DNA from: CAZAYP01 sp964489425 [NCBI: uncultured Verrucomicrobiota bacterium]
Lineage (GTDB): Bacteria > Verrucomicrobiota > Kiritimatiellia > RZYC01
Assembly: GCA_964489425.1 (NCBI GenBank)
Contig: CAZAYP010000098.1
Coordinates: forward strand, 1-17,413
Direction of reading: 5' to 3'
Length of the DNA stretch: 17,413 nucleotides
Shown here in pieces: positions 6,360-14,104 of the stretch. The notes beneath the pieces were generated by a model. That model saw only the letters and a program-made list of their open reading frames with translations. It ran no database searches and was not told the DNA's origin. Every line of letters starts with the position of its first letter. Within the stretch, counting starts at the first letter, position 1. A program made the position numbers and the translations under genes.

Positions 6360-6371
6360 AGGAACATACGG

Positions 6372-6412
6372 ATCAAACAAGGGGGCGCTCACTGCGTTCA
6401 GCCCCATTCGGC
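6372..6412 (+). other. attC-like site 5 (short)
   Basis: ATCAAAC plus AAGG at the left (6372-6382) and ATTCGGC at the right (6406-6412) enclose GGGGC...GCCCC with bulges. Positions 6384-6411 agree with 3998-4025 in 25 of 28 bases. At 41 bases it is shorter than usual attC sites, so it may be degenerate. Confidence 0.4.
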
Positions 6413-6419
6413 ATAACAG

Positions 6420-6854
6420 TTGAAAACAAAACATTTCATCATCGCGGTCATCCTGTTCGTAGCACTAACTCGCTGGACATTCGCCGCGATGACCAACAAC
6501 CCCATTGATATTTTGGTGGCGCAACTCTCGAACGACCATTTCTGGCAAAACGGCGTTTTCCCCGTGATCAACCTACCCGAAACAGCGAGCCCAAATGAAG
6601 TAATTGCCCAGTGCTTCAAAATGACAGGTTTCAATGAGGGACGGATCAAGACGTACAAGATACTTGAGACAAAGACAGTGCGTATCCCAGGATCTCTGCC
6701 GGTCACATACACCGCGGCATTGGTAGATTCCGACCTCGGGCAAAAGATTGTACTTATCAAACACATCCAACCAGATCACTGGTGGACCAGAGTATATAAT
6801 GCAGACAATTTGCCGAACCACCAACCATTAAGCCCTTTTAGTCAACCGCAATAA
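6420..6854 (+). CDS. Secreted protein of unknown function (cassette ORF)
   Basis: The frame opens with TTG at 6420 and encodes 144 residues beginning with a good signal peptide (MKTKHFIIAVILFVALTRWTFAA). No earlier start is available because the attC-like end is only seven bases upstream, and no internal ATG before the signal sequence exists. The mature protein has no domain I recognise; features are a SPNEVIAQCFKMTGF helix-like stretch and a strand-rich half (TVRIPGSLPVTYTAALVDSDLGQKIVLIKHI). It may be an immunity-, stress- or envelope-type cassette protein, but that is speculation. A possible attC-like site follows. Confidence 0.55.
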   Translation: MKTKHFIIAVILFVALTRWTFAAMTNNPIDILVAQLSNDHFWQNGVFPVINLPETASPNEVIAQCFKMTGFNEGRIKTYKILETKTVRIPGSLPVTYTAALVDSDLGQKIVLIKHIQPDHWWTRVYNADNLPNHQPLSPFSQPQ

Positions 6855-6894
6855 GACGTGTCCTAACAGAGAATATATTGGCCCCTAAAAACCG

Positions 6895-7052
6895 AGCCAA
6901 CCTACTAACTGGTCTATCTTCCTCGACGGAGCGGCGGCCGGCTTGTGTTTAGCGGCGGGCGGGAAGCCGGCGCTGGGCTGGTCCGACCAAAGGCGGTGGA
7001 GGGTACGGCTCGCCCGCCGCGGATTTGCCGTCCGGTTGGCGCAACGTTGGAT
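6895..7052 (+). other. Possible long attC-like site 6
   Basis: The right box GTTGGAT (7046-7052) fits GTTRRRY. GCGGCGGGCG (6952-6961) pairs perfectly with CGCCCGCCGC (7011-7020), and GCCGGCTT (6937-6944) with AAGCCGGC (6964-6971) is an alternative hairpin. AGCCAAC at 6895 is a possible left box. It separates a secreted-protein gene from a TA module. Confidence 0.35.
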
Positions 7053-7055
7053 CCA

Positions 7056-7084
7056 TTGACACAGGCATACAATCCTTGTATGGT
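7056..7084 (+). promoter_or_regulatory. Promoter with dyad operator of the RHH/PIN module
   Basis: TTGACA (7056-7061) and TATGGT (7079-7084) are 17 bases apart. CATACAA (7066-7072), TCC, TTGTATG (7076-7082) is a perfect dyad lying in the spacer and -10 box, ideal for autorepression by the ribbon-helix-helix antitoxin. GGAGG (7096-7100) precedes the ATG at 7109. Confidence 0.55.
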
Positions 7085-7108
7085 ACTGGTCGGATGGAGG
7101 TATAATCC

Positions 7109-7360
7109 ATGAGCACTGTGACCGTGAATATTTCGTTTCAGGATGCCCTGCTTCGCGACATTGACCGGGTTGCCCGGGGCGAAGCACGCAGCCGGTCGGA
7201 ACTCGTGCGCGAGGCCGCACGGGCGTACATCTTGCGCCGGGACCGCTGGAACGGCATCTTTGCTGTGGGGCAAAAAATCGCTCGACAACAGGGGCTGAAG
7301 CCGGATGATGTGACGGACGAAATCCAGGCATACCGGAAAAGCAAGCGGCAAGGCCCGTGA
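7109..7360 (+). CDS. CopG-type ribbon-helix-helix antitoxin
   Basis: An 83-residue protein begins with the ribbon-helix-helix fold: TVTVNISFQDALLRDIDRVARG (ribbon and first helix) and SRSELVREAARAYILRRDRW (second helix), about residues 3-46. The C-terminal 35 residues (IFAVGQKIARQQGLKPDDVTDEIQAYRKSKRQ) would hold the toxin. GGAGG eight bases before the ATG decides the start. The stop overlaps the toxin start in GTGA (7357-7360). It should bind the dyad at 7066-7082. Confidence 0.85.
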   Translation: MSTVTVNISFQDALLRDIDRVARGEARSRSELVREAARAYILRRDRWNGIFAVGQKIARQQGLKPDDVTDEIQAYRKSKRQGP

Positions 7361-7788
7361 CGCCTCCCCGGATCGTCGTTGATTCAAACGTCGTGATCTC
7401 CGGGTTGCTTTTCGGCGGCACCCCCGCCCATGTCCTGGGCGTGGTCGTGAAAGGCAAGGCGCACTGTTTCACTTCGCTGCCAATTCTGGACGAAGTGCGC
7501 GGCGTGTTGCAGCGCGCGAAGTTCGGTCTCACGCCAGAACAGGTGCTCTCGTTCGTCGAGGAGTTTCATCTCCTTTGTGAAGTGGTTGCCCCGTGCAGCG
7601 TGGTGCATGTGATTCGCGCAGACCCGGCGGACGACAGAATCTTGGAGTGCGCGGCCGAGGCCAAGGCCGATGTGATTGTTTCGGGGGATTCGCACCTGCT
7701 GGAACTGCGCGAATGGAGAAGCATCCGAATCGTGTCACCGACTGATTTCATGGAGGACATCGGGAACCAATCGGCTCCCCGTGACTGA
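7357..7788 (+). CDS. PIN-family toxin (COG1569 type), C-terminus altered by intron
   Basis: This 143-residue PIN protein starts at GTG 7357 overlapping its antitoxin. The acidic residues are D9 (VVDSNVVISG), E46 (DEVRGVL), D92/D93 (DPADDRILECA) and D111 (VSGDSHLL), so the RNase core appears complete. It belongs to the branch described as 'putative toxin-antitoxin system toxin component, PIN family', regularly paired with RHH antitoxins. The last seven or so codons (after DIGN) come from the 3' end of the group II intron at 7770, and the stop lies in the intron's terminal stem. The native C-terminus has therefore been replaced, though only past the conserved ...RIVSPTDFM end. Confidence 0.85.
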   Translation: MTPPRIVVDSNVVISGLLFGGTPAHVLGVVVKGKAHCFTSLPILDEVRGVLQRAKFGLTPEQVLSFVEEFHLLCEVVAPCSVVHVIRADPADDRILECAAEAKADVIVSGDSHLLELREWRSIRIVSPTDFMEDIGNQSAPRD

Positions 7789-7857
7789 CTGAGGAATGCT
7801 CAGCCAGTCACGGGTCCCACACCACCGTACGTGCCGGTCGGCCTACGGCGGTTCCGC
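7770..7857 (-). mobile_element. 3' end of a second group II intron (domains V-VI)
   Basis: Positions 7767-7850 match 5296-5379 in about 77 of 84 bases. The minus strand gives a domain V-like hairpin (GAACCGCCGTAGGCC, loop GACC, about 7816-7854) with a better outer stem than the other copy. A domain VI-like stem (from 7780, 16-bp arms) and the end ...GAGCCGAT follow. Stem changes are few and loop changes are concentrated (GGTCA versus GAATG), the pattern of structural conservation. I found no intron 5' end to the right, so this copy is a remnant. Confidence 0.65.
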
Positions 7858-7998
7858 TCAGATACGGGCGTTGTTTAGATCTGCCCTGCCGGAGAGGGTG
7901 AATCCGCCTGCGGTTCAAGCGCTGGTCATCCGGTTCGATAAACCCGGACAGGAACGTATTCCGCGTTAATTACATTTCGAATGGGGAAATTGCCAAAG

Positions 7999-8015
7999 TT
8001 GGCATGGTTTGTGCT
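7999..8015 (+). promoter_or_regulatory. Candidate sigma-54 (-24/-12) promoter of the efflux operon
   Basis: TTGGCATG (7999-8006) and GTGCT (8011-8015) place GG and GC at the exact sigma-54 spacing (GG at 8001-8002, GC at 8013-8014), with one mismatch in TTGC. The predicted start is near 8026, 22 bases before the ATG at 8048. TGCCAA/TTGGCA (7991-7996 with 7999-8004) forms a small dyad over the -24 box. Confidence 0.45.
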
Positions 8016-8047
8016 TTTGATTGCCGCGGTTTAAGAAAGGATGGCTT

Positions 8048-8386
8048 ATGAAATGGGTGGAAATGATCCGGGTCCAGTCCTCCAAGGAGCGGGTGGCCGC
8101 GTTAGCCGCGCCCTTGCAGGTTCGTGTGCGCGACCTGTCCCAGGCGGCCGGCATCGAGGAGGTGGTGGTTCTGCAACACGCCCTGCATGACGGGTCGCTA
8201 GCCATCCTGCTGGTATGGAATGACGGGCGCGTTCCCCTGAAAACGCGAGAAGGCTTGCTGACGAGCGATTGGCTGCAGGAATTCGGCGCCGTGGATCACG
8301 CGGTCTGGGTCTTGGCGCCCGGGTTCCCGGCTCCAGCCCGGCCAGTGATGGAACGGATCCACGGGCAAGCGGGAGCCGGCCAATGA
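8048..8386 (+). CDS. Conserved-looking 112-aa protein of unknown function, first gene of efflux operon
   Basis: The soluble product (MKWVEMIRVQSSKERVAAL...) has no signal peptide or membrane segment. Alternating strands and helices (EMIRVQ, EEVVVLQHA, SLAILLVWN, DHAVWVLAPG) recall small ferredoxin-like alpha/beta proteins such as antibiotic-biosynthesis-monooxygenase relatives, but I cannot assign it firmly. The ATG at 8048 was chosen over a TTG at 8021 because AAAGGA lies at a suitable distance and the candidate promoter would start inside the longer form. It overlaps the TolC-like gene in ATGA (8383-8386), so it is co-translated with the pump. A sensing or accessory role is only a guess. 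Confidence 0.65.
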   Translation: MKWVEMIRVQSSKERVAALAAPLQVRVRDLSQAAGIEEVVVLQHALHDGSLAILLVWNDGRVPLKTREGLLTSDWLQEFGAVDHAVWVLAPGFPAPARPVMERIHGQAGAGQ

Positions 8387-9732
8387 ACAGGATCGCCCAC
8401 GGCGGCCGGACCCTGATGGTCATACTGGCGCTGGGCACGGTCACGCTGACCCAGGCCCGGGCCGAACAAGACGCCAAGGTCCCGGAACCGGGCGACGCCA
8501 CCCTCACCCTGAACGCGGCCCTGGACATGGCCGAGCTGCAAAACCTGGACCTCCAGATCATCCGCGAAGAACTGAACACGGCGGACGGCCGGATCGTGGA
8601 AGCCCGCTCCGCAGCCCTGCCCCATCTGGATTTGGCCGCCAAGTATGTCCGCCTCGACGAAGTGGCAACATTCGGATCCGGGCCCGAAGCGATGCAGATG
8701 GGCCAGTTGGACAATTACGCGGCGGCCGCGGAGCTCGGTCAGGTGCTGTACGCGGGCGGCGGGGTCCGGGCCGCCCTCCGCATGGCCAAGGATTACCGGG
8801 CGGCCACGGGCCACCGCGTCGAATACAGCCGGGCTGAAATCGCGTTTGGCATTCACGCCTTGTTCAACCGGGTGCTGCTGGCGCGCGAGGACGTCAAGGT
8901 GGCGCTGGAAGCGCTTGAGCTCTCTGAACAAAACCTGAAGGATGTCCAATCTCGATTCCAGCAGGGCATTGCCCAGCGCTTCGACCTGCTGCGGGCCGAG
9001 GAACAGCTCAGCCGCAGCCGCGCGGACCGGATCGCGGCGGACAACGGGCTGCACAAGGCGCACCTGGCCCTCCTGCGCGCGTTGGTATTGCCGTTGGACG
9101 ACCCCCGTCCGATCGCCGGCGAACTCTCCTTCATCCCCGTGGCGGGCGACCTCACCAATGCCATGGCGATGGCCTTGGCCCAGCGCGAAGACCTGGCGGA
9201 AGCCAACCGCAATGTGCAGGTGCAACGCGAAGCCGTCACCGTGGCGCGCAGCAACGGCCGGCCGCGCGTGGGACTGTTCGGAGAAGCCAAGGAGGCCAAT
9301 CCCAACCGCACGTACCAGGACGAATGGGAATCCTCGTGGATGGCGGGCATCCGCGCCGAGCTCCCGGTTTTTGACGGCCTGAAAACCCGCGGTCAGGTGG
9401 CCCAGCAAAGCGCCCGGCTCCGGCAGGCTGAACTGCAGCGGGACAACCTCGTGGCCCAGATCGGCCTGGAAGTGTCCGACGCCCTGGCGGATTTGCGCAC
9501 GTCCGCCGAACTGGTCAAAACCCGGCGCCAGCGCGTGGCGGAGGCGGAAGAGGCCATGCGCCTGGCGCGCCGCGGCTACGAAGAGGGCCTGCAGCCCCAA
9601 ATCGACGTGCTGGACGCGCAGTTTTCACTGACCAGCAGCCGCCGGGGTTACGCCCTGGCGGTTTTTGAGCATGTCATGGCCTGCCGCCGGCTCGAACGCT
9701 CGACCGGAACCTTGATCAGCAACGCCCATTGA
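8383..9732 (+). CDS. TolC-family outer-membrane efflux protein
   Basis: This 449-residue protein has an N-terminal signal peptide (to about ARA-EQ, residue 28) and the two-fold repeated helical layout of outer-membrane efflux proteins. The first repeat is LTLNAALDMAELQNLDLQIIREELNTADGRIVEARSAALP and the second continues with MALAQREDLAEANRNVQVQREAVTVARSNGRPRVGLFGEA. The closing segment (YEEGLQPQIDVLDAQFSLTSSRRGYALAVFEHVMACRRLERSTG) is typical. It would form the trimeric channel through the outer membrane for the adaptor and pump encoded next. Long heptad-like helices rich in A, R, E and Q fit the periplasmic tunnel. It overlaps the upstream gene by four bases. Confidence 0.9.
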   Translation: MNRIAHGGRTLMVILALGTVTLTQARAEQDAKVPEPGDATLTLNAALDMAELQNLDLQIIREELNTADGRIVEARSAALPHLDLAAKYVRLDEVATFGSGPEAMQMGQLDNYAAAAELGQVLYAGGGVRAALRMAKDYRAATGHRVEYSRAEIAFGIHALFNRVLLAREDVKVALEALELSEQNLKDVQSRFQQGIAQRFDLLRAEEQLSRSRADRIAADNGLHKAHLALLRALVLPLDDPRPIAGELSFIPVAGDLTNAMAMALAQREDLAEANRNVQVQREAVTVARSNGRPRVGLFGEAKEANPNRTYQDEWESSWMAGIRAELPVFDGLKTRGQVAQQSARLRQAELQRDNLVAQIGLEVSDALADLRTSAELVKTRRQRVAEAEEAMRLARRGYEEGLQPQIDVLDAQFSLTSSRRGYALAVFEHVMACRRLERSTGTLISNAH

Positions 9733-9764
9733 ACAACCCGCAGACAACTACAAGGAAATCTCCC

Positions 9765-10931
9765 ATGAAATACACACACCAGATGGCCCTGTCGGGTTTG
9801 CTCATTGCGTTGCTGCCGGCCGCCGGCTGCAGCAAGAAACCCGTTACCCCCGAGGGGCCGGCGAAACCCAGTATCCCCGTGGCCGCGCAAGCGGCGACGG
9901 GCATGCTATTCAAGGAGTCGCTGGATCTGCAAGGCAGCGTCGTTTCCGAAAATTACGCGCTGGTCCCGGCCAAGACGGGCGGGACGATTGAGGAGCTGCT
10001 GGTCAAAGAGGGGGACGCTGTCCAGCGGGATGCCCCGCTCTGCCGCCTGGAAACAGACAAGCTGCTGCGGTTATTGGAAACCCGCAAGCAGGAACTGGCC
10101 GTGGCCCGCAGCTCGCTGGCCGTGGCCCGCGCCCAGGTGGAGCAGGCCGCCACGTCGCGGGATTTGGCGGCCAAGGATTACGAGCGCTATCGCAAGCTGT
10201 CGGCCGACGAAGCCGTTGCCGTGCGCCAGCTCGACGTGGCGGAAAGCCAGTGGAAAAATGCCGAGGCCGCGCACCGGGTGACGGAGGCCCAGGTCGACCT
10301 GGCCGAGGCGCGCGTCAAGCAGGCCCAGGCCGCCCTGGCCATCGCGGAGCAGGACCTGGCAGATGCCACCGTGCGGGCGCCCATCGCGGGCTTCATCAGC
10401 CTCTCCTATCGCGAATTGGGCGAGATGGTGGAAGCGGGCAAACCGGTCTTCCGCATCGACAGCCCGGAGACCATCGAGATCTCCGCCTTTGTCCCCGCCG
10501 CGTACTACAACCGGGTGGTCCCGGGAACCACGCCCATCCAAGTCCAGGTCAATGGGCATGACCTGGGCGCACTCCCCATCACCTACCGCAGCCCGACCGC
10601 CGATGAATCCTTGCGCACCTTCGAGATCAAGGCCCGGCTTGCCAACCCGCCCGCCGGCGTGGTCGCCGGCAGCATGGCGGACGTGGAAGTGGTCTTGACG
10701 ACCCGCCAAGGCATGGGTGTGCCGGCCAGCGCGATTCTGACCCGCGACGGCCAGCCGGTGGTCTTTGTGGTGCAAGGCGCCCAGGCGCGGCAGCAGGGGG
10801 TCAAAACCGGCTTGCAGACCGGGGGCTACGTTGAAATCCTGGCCGGCCTGCCGGAAATGTCCGCCCCGGTGGTGGTCCAGGGCCAGGACCTGCTGAACGA
10901 TGGCGATGCCGTCACCGTGGTGGAGCAATAG
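9765..10931 (+). CDS. RND efflux periplasmic adaptor lipoprotein (HlyD/AcrA type)
   Basis: The 388-residue product starts at ATG 9765, behind AAGGAAA (9752-9758); a TTG at 9729 would only prefix an unlikely tail. A lipobox (LLPAAGC, Cys22) marks it as an inner-membrane lipoprotein. The order of parts is that of membrane fusion proteins. First a biotinyl-lipoyl half (ALVPAKTGGTIEELLVKEGDAVQ), then a long alpha-helical hairpin of A, E, Q and R (about residues 100-195). The second lipoyl half (DATVRAPIAGFISLSYRELGEMVEAGKPVFRI), a beta-barrel and a membrane-proximal domain with GVPASAILTRDGQPVVFVV follow. It bridges the TolC-like channel and the pump. The pump gene follows after two bases. Confidence 0.9.
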   Translation: MKYTHQMALSGLLIALLPAAGCSKKPVTPEGPAKPSIPVAAQAATGMLFKESLDLQGSVVSENYALVPAKTGGTIEELLVKEGDAVQRDAPLCRLETDKLLRLLETRKQELAVARSSLAVARAQVEQAATSRDLAAKDYERYRKLSADEAVAVRQLDVAESQWKNAEAAHRVTEAQVDLAEARVKQAQAALAIAEQDLADATVRAPIAGFISLSYRELGEMVEAGKPVFRIDSPETIEISAFVPAAYYNRVVPGTTPIQVQVNGHDLGALPITYRSPTADESLRTFEIKARLANPPAGVVAGSMADVEVVLTTRQGMGVPASAILTRDGQPVVFVVQGAQARQQGVKTGLQTGGYVEILAGLPEMSAPVVVQGQDLLNDGDAVTVVEQ

Positions 10932-10933
10932 CC

Positions 10934-13900
10934 ATGTTTCTTTCCGACTTTTCCATCCGCCGCCCCGTGGCGATGTCCTGCCTGATCATCGGCCTCACCC
11001 TGCTGGGCCTGAACGCCTGGCGCAAGATGGGCCTGGAGTTTTTCCCCAAGGCGGACCTGCCGTTCATCACGATTGTCACCGCGTATCCCGGCGCCAGTCC
11101 CGCGGAAATCGAAACCGACGTGGCCAAGCGGATCGAGGACTCGGTGGGCACGATTGACGGGCTTAAACACATCTCCTCGGTCTGCATGGAAAACGTTTGC
11201 CAGACGCTGCTGGAATTCGAGCTGGGCGTGGACGTGGACATTGCCGCCACCGACGTGCGCGAAAAACTTGACTTGGTGCGGTCCGATTTCCCCGCCGACG
11301 TGGAAGACCCCATCATCCAGAAATATGACGCCAACGCCCAGCCGATCATCACCATGGCGCTCACCGGCTCCGCCCCGCTGGCGACCTTGTACGACTATGC
11401 CGACAACGCCTTGCGCGATCGCATTTCTATCATCCGCGGCGTGGCGGACGTGGAGGTCGTCGGTGGCGCCGAACGGGAGGTGCACGTCCTCCTGGACCGG
11501 CAGCAACTGGCGGCGCGCGGCTTGTCCAGCATGCAGGTGGTGCAAGCCATCCAAAACGGCATGCGCCTGATCCCGGTGGGGCGGATTACCGATGCCGACA
11601 TGGAATTCAGCGTCAAGTTCGATGCCGACTACCCGGAGATCGACCGGATCGCCAGCCTGGAACTGGCCGGCCAGGACGGCCGGCGCTGTTATCTCCGCGA
11701 TGTGGGCCGGGTGGAGATGGGCACGGAAGAAGTCCGGCAGATCGCCGAGGTGGACGGCCGGCCCTGCGTCGCGGTCCGCGTGGTCAAGAAGGCCGACGCC
11801 AACGCCGTCGCGGTCGCCCATGGCGTCAAGGGGGTCTATGAAAGGCTGCGCGGGCAACTGCCGGGCGGCATGGAGCTGATTTGGGTCAGCGACGACGGCA
11901 CGTTCATCGAGGCCAACAACAAGAACGCCTGGAACAACGTGGGCCAGGGCGTGCTGCTCACGGCCACCATTTTGTTCCTGTTCCTCTACAACCTGCGCGC
12001 GCTGTTTGTCGTGGCGGTCACCATGCCGCTGACCATCCTGATCGGGCTGTTCTTCATGCAAATGGACGGGATGACCCTGAACATCTCCACCCTGATTTCC
12101 ATCGGCATGTCGATCGGCATCCTGGTCACCAATTCCATCGTGGTGCTGGAGGCGATTGTCACGCGCTTGAACAAGGGCGATACCCCCAGGGAGGCGGCGC
12201 GGGTTGGGGCATCGGAAGCGTTTATTCCGGTGCTGGCCAGCGCCGGCACCAATGTCGTGGTGTTGTTCCCGCTGGCCATGATGGAAAGCCTGGTGGGTAT
12301 TTTCATCCGGCCGCTGGCCTTGACCATGGTGATCATGACGGTGGTGTCCTTATTCCTGTCCTTCACCCTGACCCCGATGTTGTGCTCGCTGGTCCTCAAG
12401 GCCCGCGACCCGCATGCCCATGGATGGCTCGTCCGCATGGAAAAAGGCTGGAACCGGGGGTTTGACCGCGTCGTGGGCCGCTACCGCCGCATCCTGGAGT
12501 TCAACGAGCGGCAGCGCTGGGCCGCGATCCTCGTGCTGCTGGCCGTGGCGTTCATGTTCATCCACGCGCTCGGCATGGGGAAATCCCTTGGGTCCGGGTT
12601 TGCCCCGGACATCGACAAGGGCGCGGTTTTCGTCAAGCTGGAGTATCCGACGCGCAACAGCCTGGCCGGCACGCGCCAGCAGGTGGCGCAGGCGGTCGCG
12701 CGCCTGCGCGATTTGCCGGGGTTGCGCCATGCGCTGGTGACGATCGGCAAAGTTCAGGGCGTCATCGGGCAGTCGTCGGAAGGGGTGTACCTGGCGCAAA
12801 TCCTCCTGCGGTTCAACGAACGGACCGAGCGCCGCGAGACCATCCACGAGTTGCTGAACATGGCGCGCACCCGCCTGCAATCCCTGCCAGGCCTGGCCGT
12901 GACCGCTTCCATCCCATCCCCCGTGGGCGGGCAGAATTCGCCGATCGAGCTGGAAATCACGGGGGCGGATCTCCCGGTCCTGGAAGGAGTCGCCTTGCGG
13001 GCGCAACAGGAAGCGCGCAGCATCAACGGGTTCCGGGATGTGGACACCTCGGTGCGCACGGGAAAGCCGGAACTGCGGGTGTTCCCCAACCGCGCCATCC
13101 TGGCGGACCGCAACCTCTCCGCCACGGCCCTCGGCATGAACCTGCGCGCCAATATCGAAGGCGTCACCGCCGGCACGTTCAAGGAGGGCGCGCGCAGCTA
13201 CGACCTGGTGGTGAAGCTGGCCGAACAAACCGGCCGGGAGCAAGTGGCCAACTTCCAACTGCCCGGCGCACCGGGCCGACCCCTGGCGCTGACCGCGGTG
13301 GCGGAGGTGCGGGACGCCCGCGCCCCGGTGCAAATCGTCCGCAAGGACAAGCAACGCGCGGCCATGCTGTACGCGCAATTGGACGCCGCCCTGCCCATGG
13401 GCACGGCCATGCAGACCCTGGGCCGGAAGCTGTCCGTGCCCGGGTTCCTGCCGCCGGGGTATGCCTTCAGGTTCGGCGGCATGGGCGAACGACTGCAAGA
13501 GGCCCTGGGGGCGCTGGGCGAGGCCGCACTGATCGCGCTGGTGCTCGTGGTGCTGGCGCTGGCCGCGATCCTGGAATCGTACCGGCAGACCCTGCTGATC
13601 CTGGTGACCATCCCGCTCGGCCTGATCGGCATGCTCTGGGCGCTGGCCGTGGCCCGCGCCAGCATGGATATTTTTGCCATCATGGGCGGGGTCATGTTGA
13701 TCGGCATCGTGGTGAACAACGCCATCCTGATCATGGACCAGTTCAACGTGCACGTGCGCGAGGGCGTTCCGCGCCACAAGGCCATGATCAGCGCGGCCAT
13801 CGAGCAGTTCCGCCCGGTCGTGATGATCACCATCGCGGCGGTGCTGGGCATGTGGCCGCTGGCGGTCACCCGCGGTATTGGCGGCGAGGTTTGCAACAAC

Positions 13901-14065
13901 GTGGGGATCGCCTCCGTGGGCGGCATCCTGGTGTCCGGCCTCCTGACCATGATCGTCATGCCGATCCTTTACGACCTGTTCACCCGGCGCCAGGCCCCCC
14001 CGGCCGCACCGCGCCCGGCCGCCGCAGCGCCGGGGCCGGATCCGGCGCCGGCCGCGGCAGAATAG
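10934..14065 (+). CDS. RND-family efflux pump permease with atypical TM4/TM10 residues
   Basis: This 1043-residue inner-membrane pump has the full RND layout. TM1 (FSIRRPVAMSCLIIGLTLLG) is followed by a porter domain starting FFPKADLPFITIVTAYPGASPAEIE. TM2-6 come next (from about residue 337), then TM7 (AAILVLLAVAFMFIHALGMG), a second porter domain, TM8-12 and an Ala/Pro-rich tail (about 25 residues). It would export drugs, solvents or similar compounds using the proton gradient. The TM4 pair that is Asp-Asp in AcrB (407/408) is T399-N400 here (GILVTNSIVVLE), and the TM10 lysine position is N928 (GIVVNNAILIMDQ). NN in TM10 is common in one RND branch, but loss of both TM4 acids is unusual. 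Substrate cannot be predicted. Frame is uninterrupted. Confidence 0.9.
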   Translation: MFLSDFSIRRPVAMSCLIIGLTLLGLNAWRKMGLEFFPKADLPFITIVTAYPGASPAEIETDVAKRIEDSVGTIDGLKHISSVCMENVCQTLLEFELGVDVDIAATDVREKLDLVRSDFPADVEDPIIQKYDANAQPIITMALTGSAPLATLYDYADNALRDRISIIRGVADVEVVGGAEREVHVLLDRQQLAARGLSSMQVVQAIQNGMRLIPVGRITDADMEFSVKFDADYPEIDRIASLELAGQDGRRCYLRDVGRVEMGTEEVRQIAEVDGRPCVAVRVVKKADANAVAVAHGVKGVYERLRGQLPGGMELIWVSDDGTFIEANNKNAWNNVGQGVLLTATILFLFLYNLRALFVVAVTMPLTILIGLFFMQMDGMTLNISTLISIGMSIGILVTNSIVVLEAIVTRLNKGDTPREAARVGASEAFIPVLASAGTNVVVLFPLAMMESLVGIFIRPLALTMVIMTVVSLFLSFTLTPMLCSLVLKARDPHAHGWLVRMEKGWNRGFDRVVGRYRRILEFNERQRWAAILVLLAVAFMFIHALGMGKSLGSGFAPDIDKGAVFVKLEYPTRNSLAGTRQQVAQAVARLRDLPGLRHALVTIGKVQGVIGQSSEGVYLAQILLRFNERTERRETIHELLNMARTRLQSLPGLAVTASIPSPVGGQNSPIELEITGADLPVLEGVALRAQQEARSINGFRDVDTSVRTGKPELRVFPNRAILADRNLSATALGMNLRANIEGVTAGTFKEGARSYDLVVKLAEQTGREQVANFQLPGAPGRPLALTAVAEVRDARAPVQIVRKDKQRAAMLYAQLDAALPMGTAMQTLGRKLSVPGFLPPGYAFRFGGMGERLQEALGALGEAALIALVLVVLALAAILESYRQTLLILVTIPLGLIGMLWALAVARASMDIFAIMGGVMLIGIVVNNAILIMDQFNVHVREGVPRHKAMISAAIEQFRPVVMITIAAVLGMWPLAVTRGIGGEVCNNVGIASVGGILVSGLLTMIVMPILYDLFTRRQAPPAAPRPAAAAPGPDPAPAAAE

Positions 14066-14104
14066 GGCTTGTTTGCGGCATGCCAAAACGCTACATACAC
14101 CGGC

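Noticed and set aside
7101-7106. TATAAT as -10 box of the RHH/PIN module
   Set aside because: It lies two bases before the start codon, so transcription would begin inside the gene; TTGACA-17-TATGGT upstream with a dyad is better.
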